Origin: Streptomyces sp. MNU76
GTDB taxonomy: Bacteria > Actinomycetota > Actinomycetes > Streptomycetales > Streptomycetaceae
DNA length: 64,000 bases
Direction of reading: 5' to 3'
Assembly (NCBI RefSeq): GCF_020982545.1
Contig: NZ_JAJKLK010000023.1
Coordinates: 1 to 64,000, forward strand
Shown: positions 8,373 to 16,898 of the stretch, piece by piece
Layout: each line of letters begins with the position of its first letter
Position numbering within the stretch: position 1 is the first letter of the stretch
Program-made: the position numbers and the translations under genes
Notes under the pieces: generated by a model
What the model was told of the DNA's origin: nothing
The model's database searches: none
Seen by the model: only the letters and a program-made list of their open reading frames with translations

Positions 8373-8828
8373 CTAGGCGTGGCCGTCGGCCATCCGCTTG
8401 AACGCGGCCTTGGTTCCGGCTCCGGCGTTTCCGTCGATCGAGCCCGTGTAGCCCCAGTAGCGCTTCAGCAGTCGCTGCAGCGCCTTGATCGTGTTGGTGC
8501 CGGGGTCTCCGTCGATCGTGCCCTTGTATTCCCAGTGCTCCGCCAGGCAGCGCTGGAACGCCTTCCAGCTGTTGGTGCCCAGCTCCCCGTCGATTCTGTC
8601 GTTGTAGTTCCAGCTGTCCGCCAGCCAGCGCTGGATGTTCTTGGCCTGCGTGGCACTCAGGCCGAAGTTGTTCACCGCGAGCACGGAGACGGCCTCGGAA
8701 CTCACCGCCGCCTTCGAGGCCGGCGCGGGCGCCGCGAAGCTCGTGCCCGCGCCTGCCAGGGTCCCGGCCGCCAGGCCTATGACGGCGGTGACGCTGACGA
8801 TCGACCTCTTGAGGACGTTCGGTCGCAT
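8373..8828 (-). CDS. Secreted peptidoglycan-binding-like protein
   Basis: 151 residues from ATG 8828, preceded by GAAGGGGAAAGTG. There is a Sec signal peptide: basic start, hydrophobic core 'VTAVIGLAAGTLAGAG', cleavage likely near 'SFAAPAPA'. The mature part has three repeats of a short helical unit with 'W-Y-x-x-x-IDG-x-x-G-x-x-T/S-x-x-A-x-Q', as in the peptidoglycan-binding domain 1 family. No catalytic domain is attached. It probably binds cell wall outside the cell. The gene is single and ends at the 29-bp hairpin. Confidence 0.8.
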   Translation of the reverse strand: MRPNVLKRSIVSVTAVIGLAAGTLAGAGTSFAAPAPASKAAVSSEAVSVLAVNNFGLSATQAKNIQRWLADSWNYNDRIDGELGTNSWKAFQRCLAEHWEYKGTIDGDPGTNTIKALQRLLKRYWGYTGSIDGNAGAGTKAAFKRMADGHA

Positions 8829-9007
8829 TCACTTTCCCCTTCGTTCGGTGGAACTGCTGGTGTCGAACGGGCTCGACGCTGGCAGGACACACCGATGACC
8901 AGCAAGGAAACGACTCGTCGTGGGACGACGGGACGGCCTCGACGGCTTGAGCTGGGGCTCGGCCTCCGTGCTGGGACGGGGATGGGACGGACGTTCGACG
9001 ACTGGGC

Positions 9008-9468
9008 TCAGGCGTAGAAGCGGGACAGGCTCTGGAGCACGGCCGCCGGCTTCGTTCCGCCCTCGACCTCGATCGTTCCGTCGACCGTGATCTGGACGCC
9101 GCCCTTCACGTCCTCGACCTCCGCCAGCTTCGTGACCAGCCGGATGCGGGAGCCGACCTTCACCGGTGAGGGGAAACGCACCTTGTTCAGGCCGTAGTTG
9201 ACCTTCGTCGTGACACCCTGGACGTCCAGCAGCTCGGTGAAGAGCGGGATGAAGAGGGAGAGGGTCAGGTATCCGTGGGCGATGGGCGCCCCGAACGGCC
9301 CTTCTTTTCTTTGGCCTTCTCCTCGTCGACATGGATTCACTGGTGGTCCCCCGTGGCATCGGCGAAGGTGTTGATGCGCTCCTGCGTGACGTCGATCCAC
9401 TCGCTGGTGCCGAGGTCGCTGCCGGCGAGCTTCTTGAGTTCTTCGATGCCGTTGACGGTGATGCTCAT
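9008..9468 (-). pseudogene. MaoC-like dehydratase, broken
   Basis: The N-terminus from ATG 9468 reads 'MSITVNGIEELKKLAGSDLG' and runs to 'FADATGDHQ', where TGA (9337-9339) replaces the TGG expected for the conserved tryptophan. After the stop the same frame continues 'IHVDEEKAKE', then a one-base shift near 9300-9310 leads into 'GPFGAPIAHGYLTLSL', the hot-dog-fold active-site region with the catalytic His. The rest ends normally in 'LQSLSRFYA'. The intact family acts as enoyl-CoA hydratase/3-hydroxyacyl-CoA dehydratase in fatty-acid metabolism. One nonsense change plus one frameshift suggests real decay. Confidence 0.8.
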
Positions 9469-9660
9469 ATGGCGTTCCTTAGTAGGGAGTTGAAAGTCGG
9501 GAGTCGAAGGTCTGGGTTCGAAGCTAGGAGTCGGGCCGTACCGCTTGCGGACACGGGCCTTGAGGAGCTTGCCGGAGGCCGTGCGCGGCAGCTCGTCCGC
9601 GACCACCACCGACTTCGGGATCTTGTACTTGGCGAGACGTCCGGCCAGCGACGATCCCGC
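9469..9660 (-). pseudogene. C-terminal scrap of an acyl-CoA synthetase (AMP-binding enzyme)
   Basis: Only the last 40-60 residues remain: 'LAKYKIPKSVVVADELPRT' and 'ASGKLLKARVRKRYG', the C-terminal AMP-binding domain with its catalytic lysine in 'TASGKLLK'. Upstream it is cut by IS5-type sequence near 9660. The frame runs without a stop into the MaoC start. The two genes were probably a fatty-acid degradation operon before the IS damage (inference). Confidence 0.72.
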
Positions 9661-9775
9661 CAGCGGCCACCCCGCTTCGGCGTCCGGTCCGGGGGTAACG
9701 GCTCGATCCGCGCCCACTGCGCATTAGTCAACGGCACACCCGGACCAACGACCGTCTGATCCAAACGAAATGGCC
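9661..9775 (-). mobile_element. IS5-family transposase fragment
   Basis: The minus strand encodes 'GVPLTNAQWARIEPLPPDRT' followed by 'PKRGGRWRDRRW', the typical N-terminus of IS5-family transposases of actinomycetes. It breaks off after about 40 residues and is followed directly by the acyl-CoA synthetase scrap. The left end of the original element is probably near 9775. Confidence 0.72.
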
Positions 9776-10535
9776 TAGTCCTCGCTGCCGGAGGCATGGT
9801 CGAAGCCTTTGAGCACCGGGTCCAGTTCGGCCGTTATCTCGCCTCCTTTACTTGTTGTTGACTTAGTTCTCGAGGAAGTAACTGTGCAGGCCAGGACTGC
9901 ATATGTTGAAGGCTGGGAAGCAACAGCCGGTCGCCAGCGAGGAAGGACCATGGGGTGCGTCCGCGGGGGAGAAACGTTGTGCCGCGGCTGCGGGTTGCGG
10001 CGTGGAGGCGGTGGCGGGCGGCGAACGTCGTGCGCAGTTGGTGGGCGTGGCCGCCGTAACTGCCCGCCGTTCTGATCGTTAAAAGCAATCTGCTGTCAAC
10101 GGTTAGGTCTTCTCTCGGGGCGCTGACCTCGCTCTTTCCTCGTCCGGCCACATCCGGAGAATACTGCTGGACTCACCCCATTCGGGTGATTCGATGCGAT
10201 GACGTCTTGTCACTCAGTTGGAGGTATGGGTCACTGAGAGTGTGAACCGGCGGGCTGCCCATCCCGTGCCGGGGGAACGTTGAGACAGGCAGCCCTCGCC
10301 GGTTTTCTCCTTGCCCGAGGAGACGGCACACGACTGCTGCGCCTCCTGGCAGGTGTGCCGGGGCGGGCAACTCTTCGTTCGCTTCGGGTCCGGCCGTACT
10401 GACGGCGTCTGAAGGGGTCGGGAAGAGAGCAGGCTGGTCCCGGTCTGCGTCTCGGTCCCCGTGACTCGGCAGCCGGTGGTCAGGTCTTCCTTGCCGGTTC
10501 CTCGCATGTCCCCAACCAACAGCGAGGAGTACCTC
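9776..10535. other. Intergenic stretch without a convincing gene
   Basis: About 760 bp. A minus-strand 21-codon reading frame ends in TAG at 9776-9778 and is preceded by GGAGG, but has no standard start codon and may be a remnant. A plus-strand coding-like tail ends in TAA near 10080. A terminator-like hairpin is listed separately. No tRNA or other RNA gene was recognised. The IPT/TIG gene's ribosome binding site lies at the right end. Confidence 0.4.
10245..10304 (+). terminator. Imperfect inverted repeat followed by TTTTC
   Basis: AACCGGCGGGCTGCC at 10245-10259 pairs with GGCAGCCCTCGCCGGTT at 10288-10304 with a two-base bulge. The right arm is followed by TTCTCC. It could end transcription entering from the left before the IPT/TIG gene. 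Confidence 0.5.
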
Positions 10536-11282
10536 ATGCCTATCTCTCCCAATCAGGGTTCCACCGGTGGTGGGACGCTGGTGACCATCACGGGCACGAA
10601 CCTGTCCAACACCAGCGCGGTGAAGTTCGGCTCCAAGTCGGCGACGAGCGTCACTCAGGTCTCGCCGACCCAGGTCACCGCCGTCTCCCCGTCGGGGACC
10701 GGCACGGTCGGCGTCACGGTGACCACCCCGGGCGGGACCAGCAACCCGGTGCCGTTCTTCTACGTCGGCGCCCCGTTCAAGTCGTCCCTGGGCGCCGACT
10801 CCGGGCCGCTGGCCGGCGGCAACACCATCACCGTCAACGGTACCGGCCTGTCGACGGCCACCAGTGTGTCCTTCGGCGGAGTCACCGCCACACCGACCGT
10901 GACCAGTGACAGCTCTCTCAGCGTCACCGTGCCTGCGGGCGCGGCGGCCGGGCCGGTGTCGGTGAGCGTCACCACCGCGGGCGGCACGAACAACGGCCTG
11001 ACCTACACCTACGTCGACACCCCCACGATCGGGACCATCATCCCGACCTCGGGTCCGACGTCGGGGGGTACGGCGGTGACCATCACCGGCACCAACCTCG
11101 ACAGCACCGACTCGGTCACCTTCGACGGCACCGCGGCGCCGTTCTCGGTGATCAACGCGACCACGCTGTCCGCGGTCACCCCGCCCGGCACCGCGGGCGC
11201 GGCCGACGTGGTCGTGACCAACCCCGCCGGATCGGACACGGAGGTCGGCGCGTTCACCTACGTCGCCGGCCCCGGCATCTGA
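10536..11282 (+). CDS. IPT/TIG-domain protein, three domains
   Basis: 248 residues from ATG 10536; GAGGAG lies 6 bp upstream. Three IPT/TIG immunoglobulin-like domains of about 80 residues follow each other, each starting with a 'P-x-x-G-x-x-x-GGT/N-x-x-T-I-x-G-T-x-L' pattern ('PNQGSTGGGTLVTITGTNL', 'PLAGGNTITVNGTGL', 'PTSGGTAVTITGTNL'). No signal peptide or membrane anchor is visible, which is odd for a fold usually found outside cells. Its neighbour repeats the same fold inside a much larger protein. They are probably co-functional; the role is unknown. Confidence 0.88.
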   Translation: MPISPNQGSTGGGTLVTITGTNLSNTSAVKFGSKSATSVTQVSPTQVTAVSPSGTGTVGVTVTTPGGTSNPVPFFYVGAPFKSSLGADSGPLAGGNTITVNGTGLSTATSVSFGGVTATPTVTSDSSLSVTVPAGAAAGPVSVSVTTAGGTNNGLTYTYVDTPTIGTIIPTSGPTSGGTAVTITGTNLDSTDSVTFDGTAAPFSVINATTLSAVTPPGTAGAADVVVTNPAGSDTEVGAFTYVAGPGI

Positions 11283-11338
11283 TCCGTCTGAAGTGACGGG
11301 GTCGCGCCTGCGCTCAAAGTGCCGGCACCTCGTCACAT

Positions 11339-11377
11339 GCCCTTCCGTGGCGGTCCTGGGTAACGCCACGGGAGGGC
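11339..11377 (+). terminator. Hairpin between the two IPT/TIG genes
   Basis: A 14-bp stem with one mismatch (11339-11352 with 11364-11377) and an 11-base loop. It lies 57 bp after the first IPT gene and 44 bp before the second, so the two may be separately or attenuated-transcribed. Confidence 0.65.
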
Positions 11378-11420
11378 CCTCGCCTGACCTTTTGGTATGT
11401 CCTTGGAGAGGGAGCTGCCC

Positions 11421-14400
11421 GTGTCCGTTGATCTGCTTCCGTACGCGCGCACTGCGACCGCCGCAGCCCTCGCCGCGCCGATCGCTGCCATCGCTGTGGG
11501 CGACGGACCCAGGGGCGTCGCCCTCAGCCCCGTCGACCAGACGGGATATGTGACGAACTCCGGCTCCGGGACGGTCACCGTCCTCGACACCGCCACCCGG
11601 ACCGCCACCGCCACGATCACGGTGGGGTCGGGGCCGTGGGGGGTTGCCGTCAACCCCACCGGAACCGAGGCGTATGTGGGCAACTTCGGATCCGGAACGG
11701 TCAGTGTGATCACCACCGCGACGAACGCCGTCACCGCGACGATCGGCGGCATCTCCGCGCCCGCCGGTATCGCCTTCTCCCTGGACGGTGCCCGCGCCTA
11801 CGTGGTCAGCCAGGACACCGCCAGCCTGATCGTGCTCGACACCGCCACGCGAACGGTCGTGACGAGCGTGGCGGTCGGGAGCCTCCCGTACGAGGTGGCG
11901 CTCTGCCCGGATGCCCCGCACGCCTACGTCAGCGACTTCGGCGGCGGCACCGTCACGGTCGTCGACACGGGCAGCCTCACGGTCATCGCGACGATCGGCG
12001 GCTTCACCCAGCCGCGCGGTCTGGCCGTCACCCCGGACGGCCAGCGGCTGTATGTCGCCGACCACGCGGGCGGCACTGTCAGCGTGGTGGACACCACCAC
12101 CTACACCGTCGCCAAGACCATCAGCGGCTTCAACGCTCCCGTCGCCGTGGCCATGGGTCCCCGCGGGGTCCTCGCCTACGTCACCGAGAGCGGCGCCGGA
12201 TCGCTCACGGCGATCAACCTGGCCACCAACGCCCGCACCGCCACTGTCACCGGTTTCAGCGATCCCCAGGGGCTTGCCGTCACTGCGGACAGCCGCCACA
12301 TCTATGTAACCGGCACCGGCAGCGGCACCGTGAGTGTGCTGAACATTCCGGTGGCCGTCTCACCCGACCAGGGCCCCACCGGCGGCCGTACCCCGGTCAT
12401 CCTCACCGGACGCGACTTCCTCCAGGCCACCCAGGTCCGCTTCGGTGACCGCCACGCCACTTCGTTCACGATCGTGGACGACACCGTCATCACCGCCGTG
12501 GCCCCGGCGGGCAGCGGCGCCGTCCCGGTCACCGTCACCATCGCCGGTGTCCCCCACCCCATCGGCTCCTACTTCTACCTGGCACCCCCGCGGATCCGCA
12601 CCATCTCACCGGCTACCGGTCCGAACGACGGCGGCAACACCCTCACCCTCACCGGCATCGGCCTGTACACCACCCAGGAAGTACGACTCGGCACCACCAG
12701 CGTGTACCCGACCGTCGTCTCCGACGCCCAGCTCGTCCTCACCGCGCCTCCGGCGCCCCCGGCTCGGCCAGGGCCGACCATAAGGGTCCCGGTGGTGGTG
12801 ACCACTCTGGGCGGCGTCGCCGGCGGTCCCGCCTACACCTATCTCGACGCGCCCACGACCACCAGCGTGAGTTCCTCGGCGGAACTGCCCGTCGTCGGCG
12901 AGCGGGTGACCTTCACCGCGGCCGTAGCACCGGCCCCATCCGCAGCCGGTGCGCCCACGGGTACGGTCTGGTTCGACTTCGGTGACGGCACCGTCCCGGT
13001 CACCGCCGTTGTCGTCGACGGGCTGGCCACAGCGGCACACACCTACACGAGCACCAGCGGCAGTCCGTACACGGTCACCGCCGCCTACAGCGGGGACAAC
13101 GACTTCGCCCCGTCGTCGGATGTCACGGAGCAGGCGGTGGTGCGGGCGCCGACCTCCACGACCGTCCTGTCCTCCCCGGAGCCCTCCGATGCGGACGGGC
13201 CGGTGACCGTCACCACGCGGGTCATCGTGGCCGCCCCCGGCGCCGGGCGACCCACGGGCACGGTGACCGTCGATTTCGGCGACGGCACACCGCCTGTCGT
13301 GCAGGCCCTCGCGGACGGCCTGGCCACGGTCACCCACACCTATCCCGCGAGCGAGGCCACCTACACGATCACCGCCTTCTACAGCGGAGACACCGATTAC
13401 GCCTCCTCCACCGATGTCCGCACCCACCGGGTGGTGGCCGACATCCAGGCCACGACTACGACCGTGTCCTCCTCCCCGGATGCGTCGACGACCTGGCAGC
13501 CGGTGACCTTCACCGCCTCTGTCACGACCGTGGCGCCGGAGGCGGGCACGCCCACCGGCACCGTCACCTTCGACTTCGGCGACGGCACGCCGCCCGTCCC
13601 GGTCGCTCTGGCCGGCGGGGCCGCCGTCGTCAGCCACGCCTACACCTCCGCGACCGGCAGCCCGTACCCCGTCACCGCCCTCTACGCCAGCGACAACGAA
13701 GAGTTCAGCTCCTCCACGGGATACGACACCCAGACGGTGAACCCGGCACCCACATCCACCACCGTCAGTTCCTCGCCCGAGCCGTCCCTGGTGGGCGAGC
13801 CGGTGACCTTCACCGCCACCGTCACACCGGACGCCGCCGAGGCAGACGCGCCGACGGGCATGGTGGTCTTCGACTTCGGCGACGGGACGGCGCCGGTCGC
13901 AGCGCCGGTCGACGACGGCACGGCGGTCATCACCCACGTGTACGCCACCACCGCCGACAGCCCGTACACGGTCACCGCCGCCTACGCCGGGGACGCGGAC
14001 TTCACCGGCTCCACCGACACGGCTGCCCACACGGTGGACCAGGCACCAACGAGTGTCACGGTGACGTCCGCGCCGGATCCGTCGGTGGTGGGCGAGCCAG
14101 TGACCTTCACCGCCACCGTCACCGCCGAAGCCCCCGGAGCGGGCACTCCCACCGGCACTGTCACCTTCGACTTCGGCGACGGCACCACCCCCCTCACCGT
14201 TCCCCTGACCCAGGCAGCGGCAACGACCTCCCACACGTACCCGAGTACCGCCAGCAGTCCGTACACGGTCACGGTCGCCTACGGCGGCGACGCGGACTTC
14301 ACCAACTCCACCGGCACAAACACCCACACCGTGAACCGGGCATTCACCACGACCAGCGTGACGTCCGCGCCGGATCCATCGGTGGTGGGCGAGCCGGTGA

Positions 14401-15662
14401 CCTTCACCGCCACCGTCGCGCCGCTCGCTCCTGGAGCGGGCACTCCCACCGGCACCGTCACCTTCGACTTCGACGACGGCACCACCCCCCTCACCGTTCC
14501 CCTGACGGACGGCTCCACGACCGCCACCCACACCTACACCACCAGGCCCGGCGGCCCTGCGGAGGTCACCGCCACCTACGACGGGGACCTGGACTTCATC
14601 CCCTCTACGGGCGCCGCCCTGCACACCGTAGAACGGGCACCGACCACGACCAGCCTCGTCTCGGTGCCGGATCCGTCGGTGGTGGGCCAGCCGGTGACCT
14701 TCACCGCCACCGTCGCGCCGCTCGCTCCTGGAGCGGGCACTCCCACCGGCACCGTCACCTTCAACTTCGGCGACGGCACCACCCCCGCCACCGTGCCCCT
14801 CACCAACGGCACAGCCACCGTCACCCGCCCCTACACCACCCGCAGAGACGGCCCCTACACGGTCACCGCCACCTACAGCGATGACATCGACTTCACGTCT
14901 TCTGCTACCACCACCGCGCACACCGTGAACCGGGCATCGACCACGACCACTGTGGTCTCGGTGCCGGATCCGTCGGTGGTGGGCCAGCCGGTGACCTTCA
15001 CCGCCACCGTCGCGCCACTCGCTCCTGGAGCGGGCACTCCCACCGGCACCGTCACCTTCAACTTCGGCGACGGCACCACCCCCGCCACCGTGCCCCTGAC
15101 CGGCGGCACAGCCACCGTCACCCGCACCGGCACCACCCGCACCGGCACCCCGTACACGATCAACGCCACCTATAACGCCAGCCCCGACTTCGCCGGCTCC
15201 ACCGGCACCGACACCCACACCGTGAACCGGGCATCGACCACGACCACTGTGGTCTCGGTGCCGGATCCGTCGGTGGTGGGCCAGCCGGTGACCTTCACCG
15301 CCACCGTCGCGCCACTCGCTCCTGGAGCGGGCACTCCCACCGGCACCGTCACCTTCAACTTCGGCGACGGCACCACCCCCGCCACCGTGCCCCTGACCGG
15401 CGGCACAGCCACCGTCACCCGCACCGGCACCCCGTACACGATCAACGCCACCTATAACGCCAGCCCCGACTTCGCCGGCTCCACCGGCACCGACACCCAC
15501 ACCGTGAACCGGGCATCGACCACGACCACTGTGGTCTCGGCGCCGGATCCGTCGGTGGTGGGCCAGCCGGTGACCTTCACCGCCACCGTCGCGCCACTCG
15601 CTCCTGGAGCGGGCACTCTGAACCGCCCCGGGTTCGGTGGAGATCTCAGTTGGTGGCTGTGA
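11421..15662 (+). CDS. Giant beta-propeller + IPT/TIG + Ig-like repeat protein, 3' end cut by IS3
   Basis: About 1,410 residues. GTG 11421 is preferred because GGGAG lies 6 bp upstream; ATG 11397 is possible. Domain order: residues about 20-310, a YVTN-type beta-propeller with 'GTVTVLDTATRTATATI'-like blades; about 310-480, two IPT/TIG domains; then nine full Ig-like repeats of about 96-100 residues, each with 'TFTATV' and 'GTPTGTVTF.FGDGT' motifs. A tenth repeat stops after 'LAPGAGT', where the IS3 element begins. The last 14 codons are IS sequence. There is no signal peptide. Such proteins probably mediate binding, but neither partner nor export route is visible. Confidence 0.85.
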   Translation: MSVDLLPYARTATAAALAAPIAAIAVGDGPRGVALSPVDQTGYVTNSGSGTVTVLDTATRTATATITVGSGPWGVAVNPTGTEAYVGNFGSGTVSVITTATNAVTATIGGISAPAGIAFSLDGARAYVVSQDTASLIVLDTATRTVVTSVAVGSLPYEVALCPDAPHAYVSDFGGGTVTVVDTGSLTVIATIGGFTQPRGLAVTPDGQRLYVADHAGGTVSVVDTTTYTVAKTISGFNAPVAVAMGPRGVLAYVTESGAGSLTAINLATNARTATVTGFSDPQGLAVTADSRHIYVTGTGSGTVSVLNIPVAVSPDQGPTGGRTPVILTGRDFLQATQVRFGDRHATSFTIVDDTVITAVAPAGSGAVPVTVTIAGVPHPIGSYFYLAPPRIRTISPATGPNDGGNTLTLTGIGLYTTQEVRLGTTSVYPTVVSDAQLVLTAPPAPPARPGPTIRVPVVVTTLGGVAGGPAYTYLDAPTTTSVSSSAELPVVGERVTFTAAVAPAPSAAGAPTGTVWFDFGDGTVPVTAVVVDGLATAAHTYTSTSGSPYTVTAAYSGDNDFAPSSDVTEQAVVRAPTSTTVLSSPEPSDADGPVTVTTRVIVAAPGAGRPTGTVTVDFGDGTPPVVQALADGLATVTHTYPASEATYTITAFYSGDTDYASSTDVRTHRVVADIQATTTTVSSSPDASTTWQPVTFTASVTTVAPEAGTPTGTVTFDFGDGTPPVPVALAGGAAVVSHAYTSATGSPYPVTALYASDNEEFSSSTGYDTQTVNPAPTSTTVSSSPEPSLVGEPVTFTATVTPDAAEADAPTGMVVFDFGDGTAPVAAPVDDGTAVITHVYATTADSPYTVTAAYAGDADFTGSTDTAAHTVDQAPTSVTVTSAPDPSVVGEPVTFTATVTAEAPGAGTPTGTVTFDFGDGTTPLTVPLTQAAATTSHTYPSTASSPYTVTVAYGGDADFTNSTGTNTHTVNRAFTTTSVTSAPDPSVVGEPVTFTATVAPLAPGAGTPTGTVTFDFDDGTTPLTVPLTDGSTTATHTYTTRPGGPAEVTATYDGDLDFIPSTGAALHTVERAPTTTSLVSVPDPSVVGQPVTFTATVAPLAPGAGTPTGTVTFNFGDGTTPATVPLTNGTATVTRPYTTRRDGPYTVTATYSDDIDFTSSATTTAHTVNRASTTTTVVSVPDPSVVGQPVTFTATVAPLAPGAGTPTGTVTFNFGDGTTPATVPLTGGTATVTRTGTTRTGTPYTINATYNASPDFAGSTGTDTHTVNRASTTTTVVSVPDPSVVGQPVTFTATVAPLAPGAGTPTGTVTFNFGDGTTPATVPLTGGTATVTRTGTPYTINATYNASPDFAGSTGTDTHTVNRASTTTTVVSAPDPSVVGQPVTFTATVAPLAPGAGTLNRPGFGGDLSWWL
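12858..15618 (+). repeat. Tandem Ig-like repeat array, units of about 291-300 bp
   Basis: Ten units start near 12865, 13156, 13450, 13750, 14047, 14347, 14644, 14940, 15237 and 15522. The first four are diverged at DNA level. The last four are nearly identical, with the unit at 15237 lacking 15 bp relative to the one at 14940. This gradient points to recent expansion at the 3' end. Such arrays are also prone to assembly collapse. Confidence 0.85.
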
Positions 15663-16599
15663 GCTGGGTTTTCGTGGTTGCTCGGTAGTAGTTGGCTTCG
15701 TATTCGACGGGCGGAATGTGCCCTATCTCACCGTGGAGCCGGCGGTGGTTGTACCAGTCGACCCACTCGGCGGTGGCGAGCTCGACGTGCGAGAGCGTCT
15801 TCCACGGCCGCTGCGGTTTGATGACCTCGGTCTTGAACAGACCGATCGTCGACTCCATGAGCGCGTTGTCGTACGCGTCGCCGACCGAGCCGATTGAGGC
15901 CGCGATGCGGGCCGCGTCGAGGTGTTCGGCGAGGCGAAATGAGGTGTATTGCGACCCGGCGTCGGAGTGGTGGACCAACTCGCCAGGGGCCGGCGGACGG
16001 CCGTCGCGGTCGCGCTGCCACAGCCCCATGTCCAGGGCGTCCAGGACGAGTTGGGTCTCCTTCGACAACGACGCGGACCAGCCGACAATGCGACGCGAGA
16101 AGGTGTCCACGACGAACGCGACATAGACGACGCCCGCCCAGGCCGCGACGTGTGTGAAGTCGGCGACCCAGGTGCGGTTCGGAGCCGGGGCGACGAACTC
16201 GCGGTCGAGCAGGTCCGGGGCCCGGGCGGCGGCCGGATCCGGCATGGTGGTGATGACCTTCTTGCCGCGGACGGCGCCGGCGATGCCGAGCTCGCGCATG
16301 AGGCGCTCGATCGTGCAGCGGGCCACCTCGTGGCCCTGGCGGTTGAGCTGTCGCCAGACCTTCCTGGCGCCGTAGACCCGGTAGTTGGACTGGTAGACCT
16401 CCTGGATCAGCTCCTTGAGTTCCTCGTCTCGCACCGCTCGCGGAGAGGGGCTTTCGAGGCGTTTCTTGCAGGCGTAGTAGGTGGAGGGGGCGATCTTGCA
16501 GCTGTGCTGGGTCAGTACGCGGCAGATCGGCTCGACGCCGCCGAAGCGGTCCCGGTGCTCGTCGATGAACGTTACGAGCGAGGAAGTGGCCGGTCGAGC
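15646..16599 (-). CDS. IS3-family transposase OrfB (integrase domain)
   Basis: The catalytic part of the IS3 transposase, in the -1 frame relative to OrfA. Features: the HTH_21 region 'PSTYYACKKR', then an rve integrase core with 'WVADFTHV' (D), 'HHSDAGSQYTS' (D) and 'NALMESTIGLFKTE' (E, with the following K). It ends 'HGEIGHIPPVEYEANYY', as usual in the family. It has no good start of its own, so it is expected as an OrfAB fusion by -1 frameshifting where the frames overlap (16572-16600). All catalytic residues are present, so the copy may be active. Confidence 0.88.
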   Translation of the reverse strand, partial: ARPATSSLVTFIDEHRDRFGGVEPICRVLTQHSCKIAPSTYYACKKRLESPSPRAVRDEELKELIQEVYQSNYRVYGARKVWRQLNRQGHEVARCTIERLMRELGIAGAVRGKKVITTMPDPAAARAPDLLDREFVAPAPNRTWVADFTHVAAWAGVVYVAFVVDTFSRRIVGWSASLSKETQLVLDALDMGLWQRDRDGRPPAPGELVHHSDAGSQYTSFRLAEHLDAARIAASIGSVGDAYDNALMESTIGLFKTEVIKPQRPWKTLSHVELATAEWVDWYNHRRLHGEIGHIPPVEYEANYYRATTKTQLTATN

Positions 16600-16898
16600 T
16601 CGGCCGCGAAGAAACTCGCCGCGGCCTTCAAGATCTCGTTCGCGCGCTTGAGTTCGGCGATCTCCTTCTTCATCGCCTTGATCTGCGCGGACTCCTCGCT
16701 CGTCGTCCCCGGCAGGGTCCCGGAATCGATCTGGTCCTGGCGGACCCACTTGCGCAACGTCTCGCGCGAGCCGATGCCGAGCTTCGCCATCACCGCGTTG
16801 ATCGCGGCGGACTCGGTCGGGTAGTCACCGCGGACCTCGGCGACCATGCGCACCGCGCGCTTGCGCAGCTCAGGGGGATAGGAGGAGGGACGTGCCAT
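16572..16898 (-). CDS. IS3-family transposase OrfA
   Basis: 108 residues from ATG 16898: 'MARPSSYPPELRKRAVRMV'. A helix-turn-helix ('GIGSRETLRKWVRQDQID') is followed by a leucine-zipper-like coiled coil ('AQIKAMKKEIAELKRANEIL'), as in IS3 OrfA proteins. It binds the IS ends and regulates OrfAB. It overlaps OrfB in the -1 frame near its 3' end. Confidence 0.88.
   Translation of the reverse strand: MARPSSYPPELRKRAVRMVAEVRGDYPTESAAINAVMAKLGIGSRETLRKWVRQDQIDSGTLPGTTSEESAQIKAMKKEIAELKRANEILKAAASFFAAELDRPLPRS

Noticed and set aside
12606..15500. 964-residue minus-strand reading frame opposite the Ig-repeat gene
   Set aside because: It lies wholly antisense to a well-supported repeat protein, is Gly/Arg/Val-rich with no domain, and arises from the GC-skewed codon pattern of the real gene.
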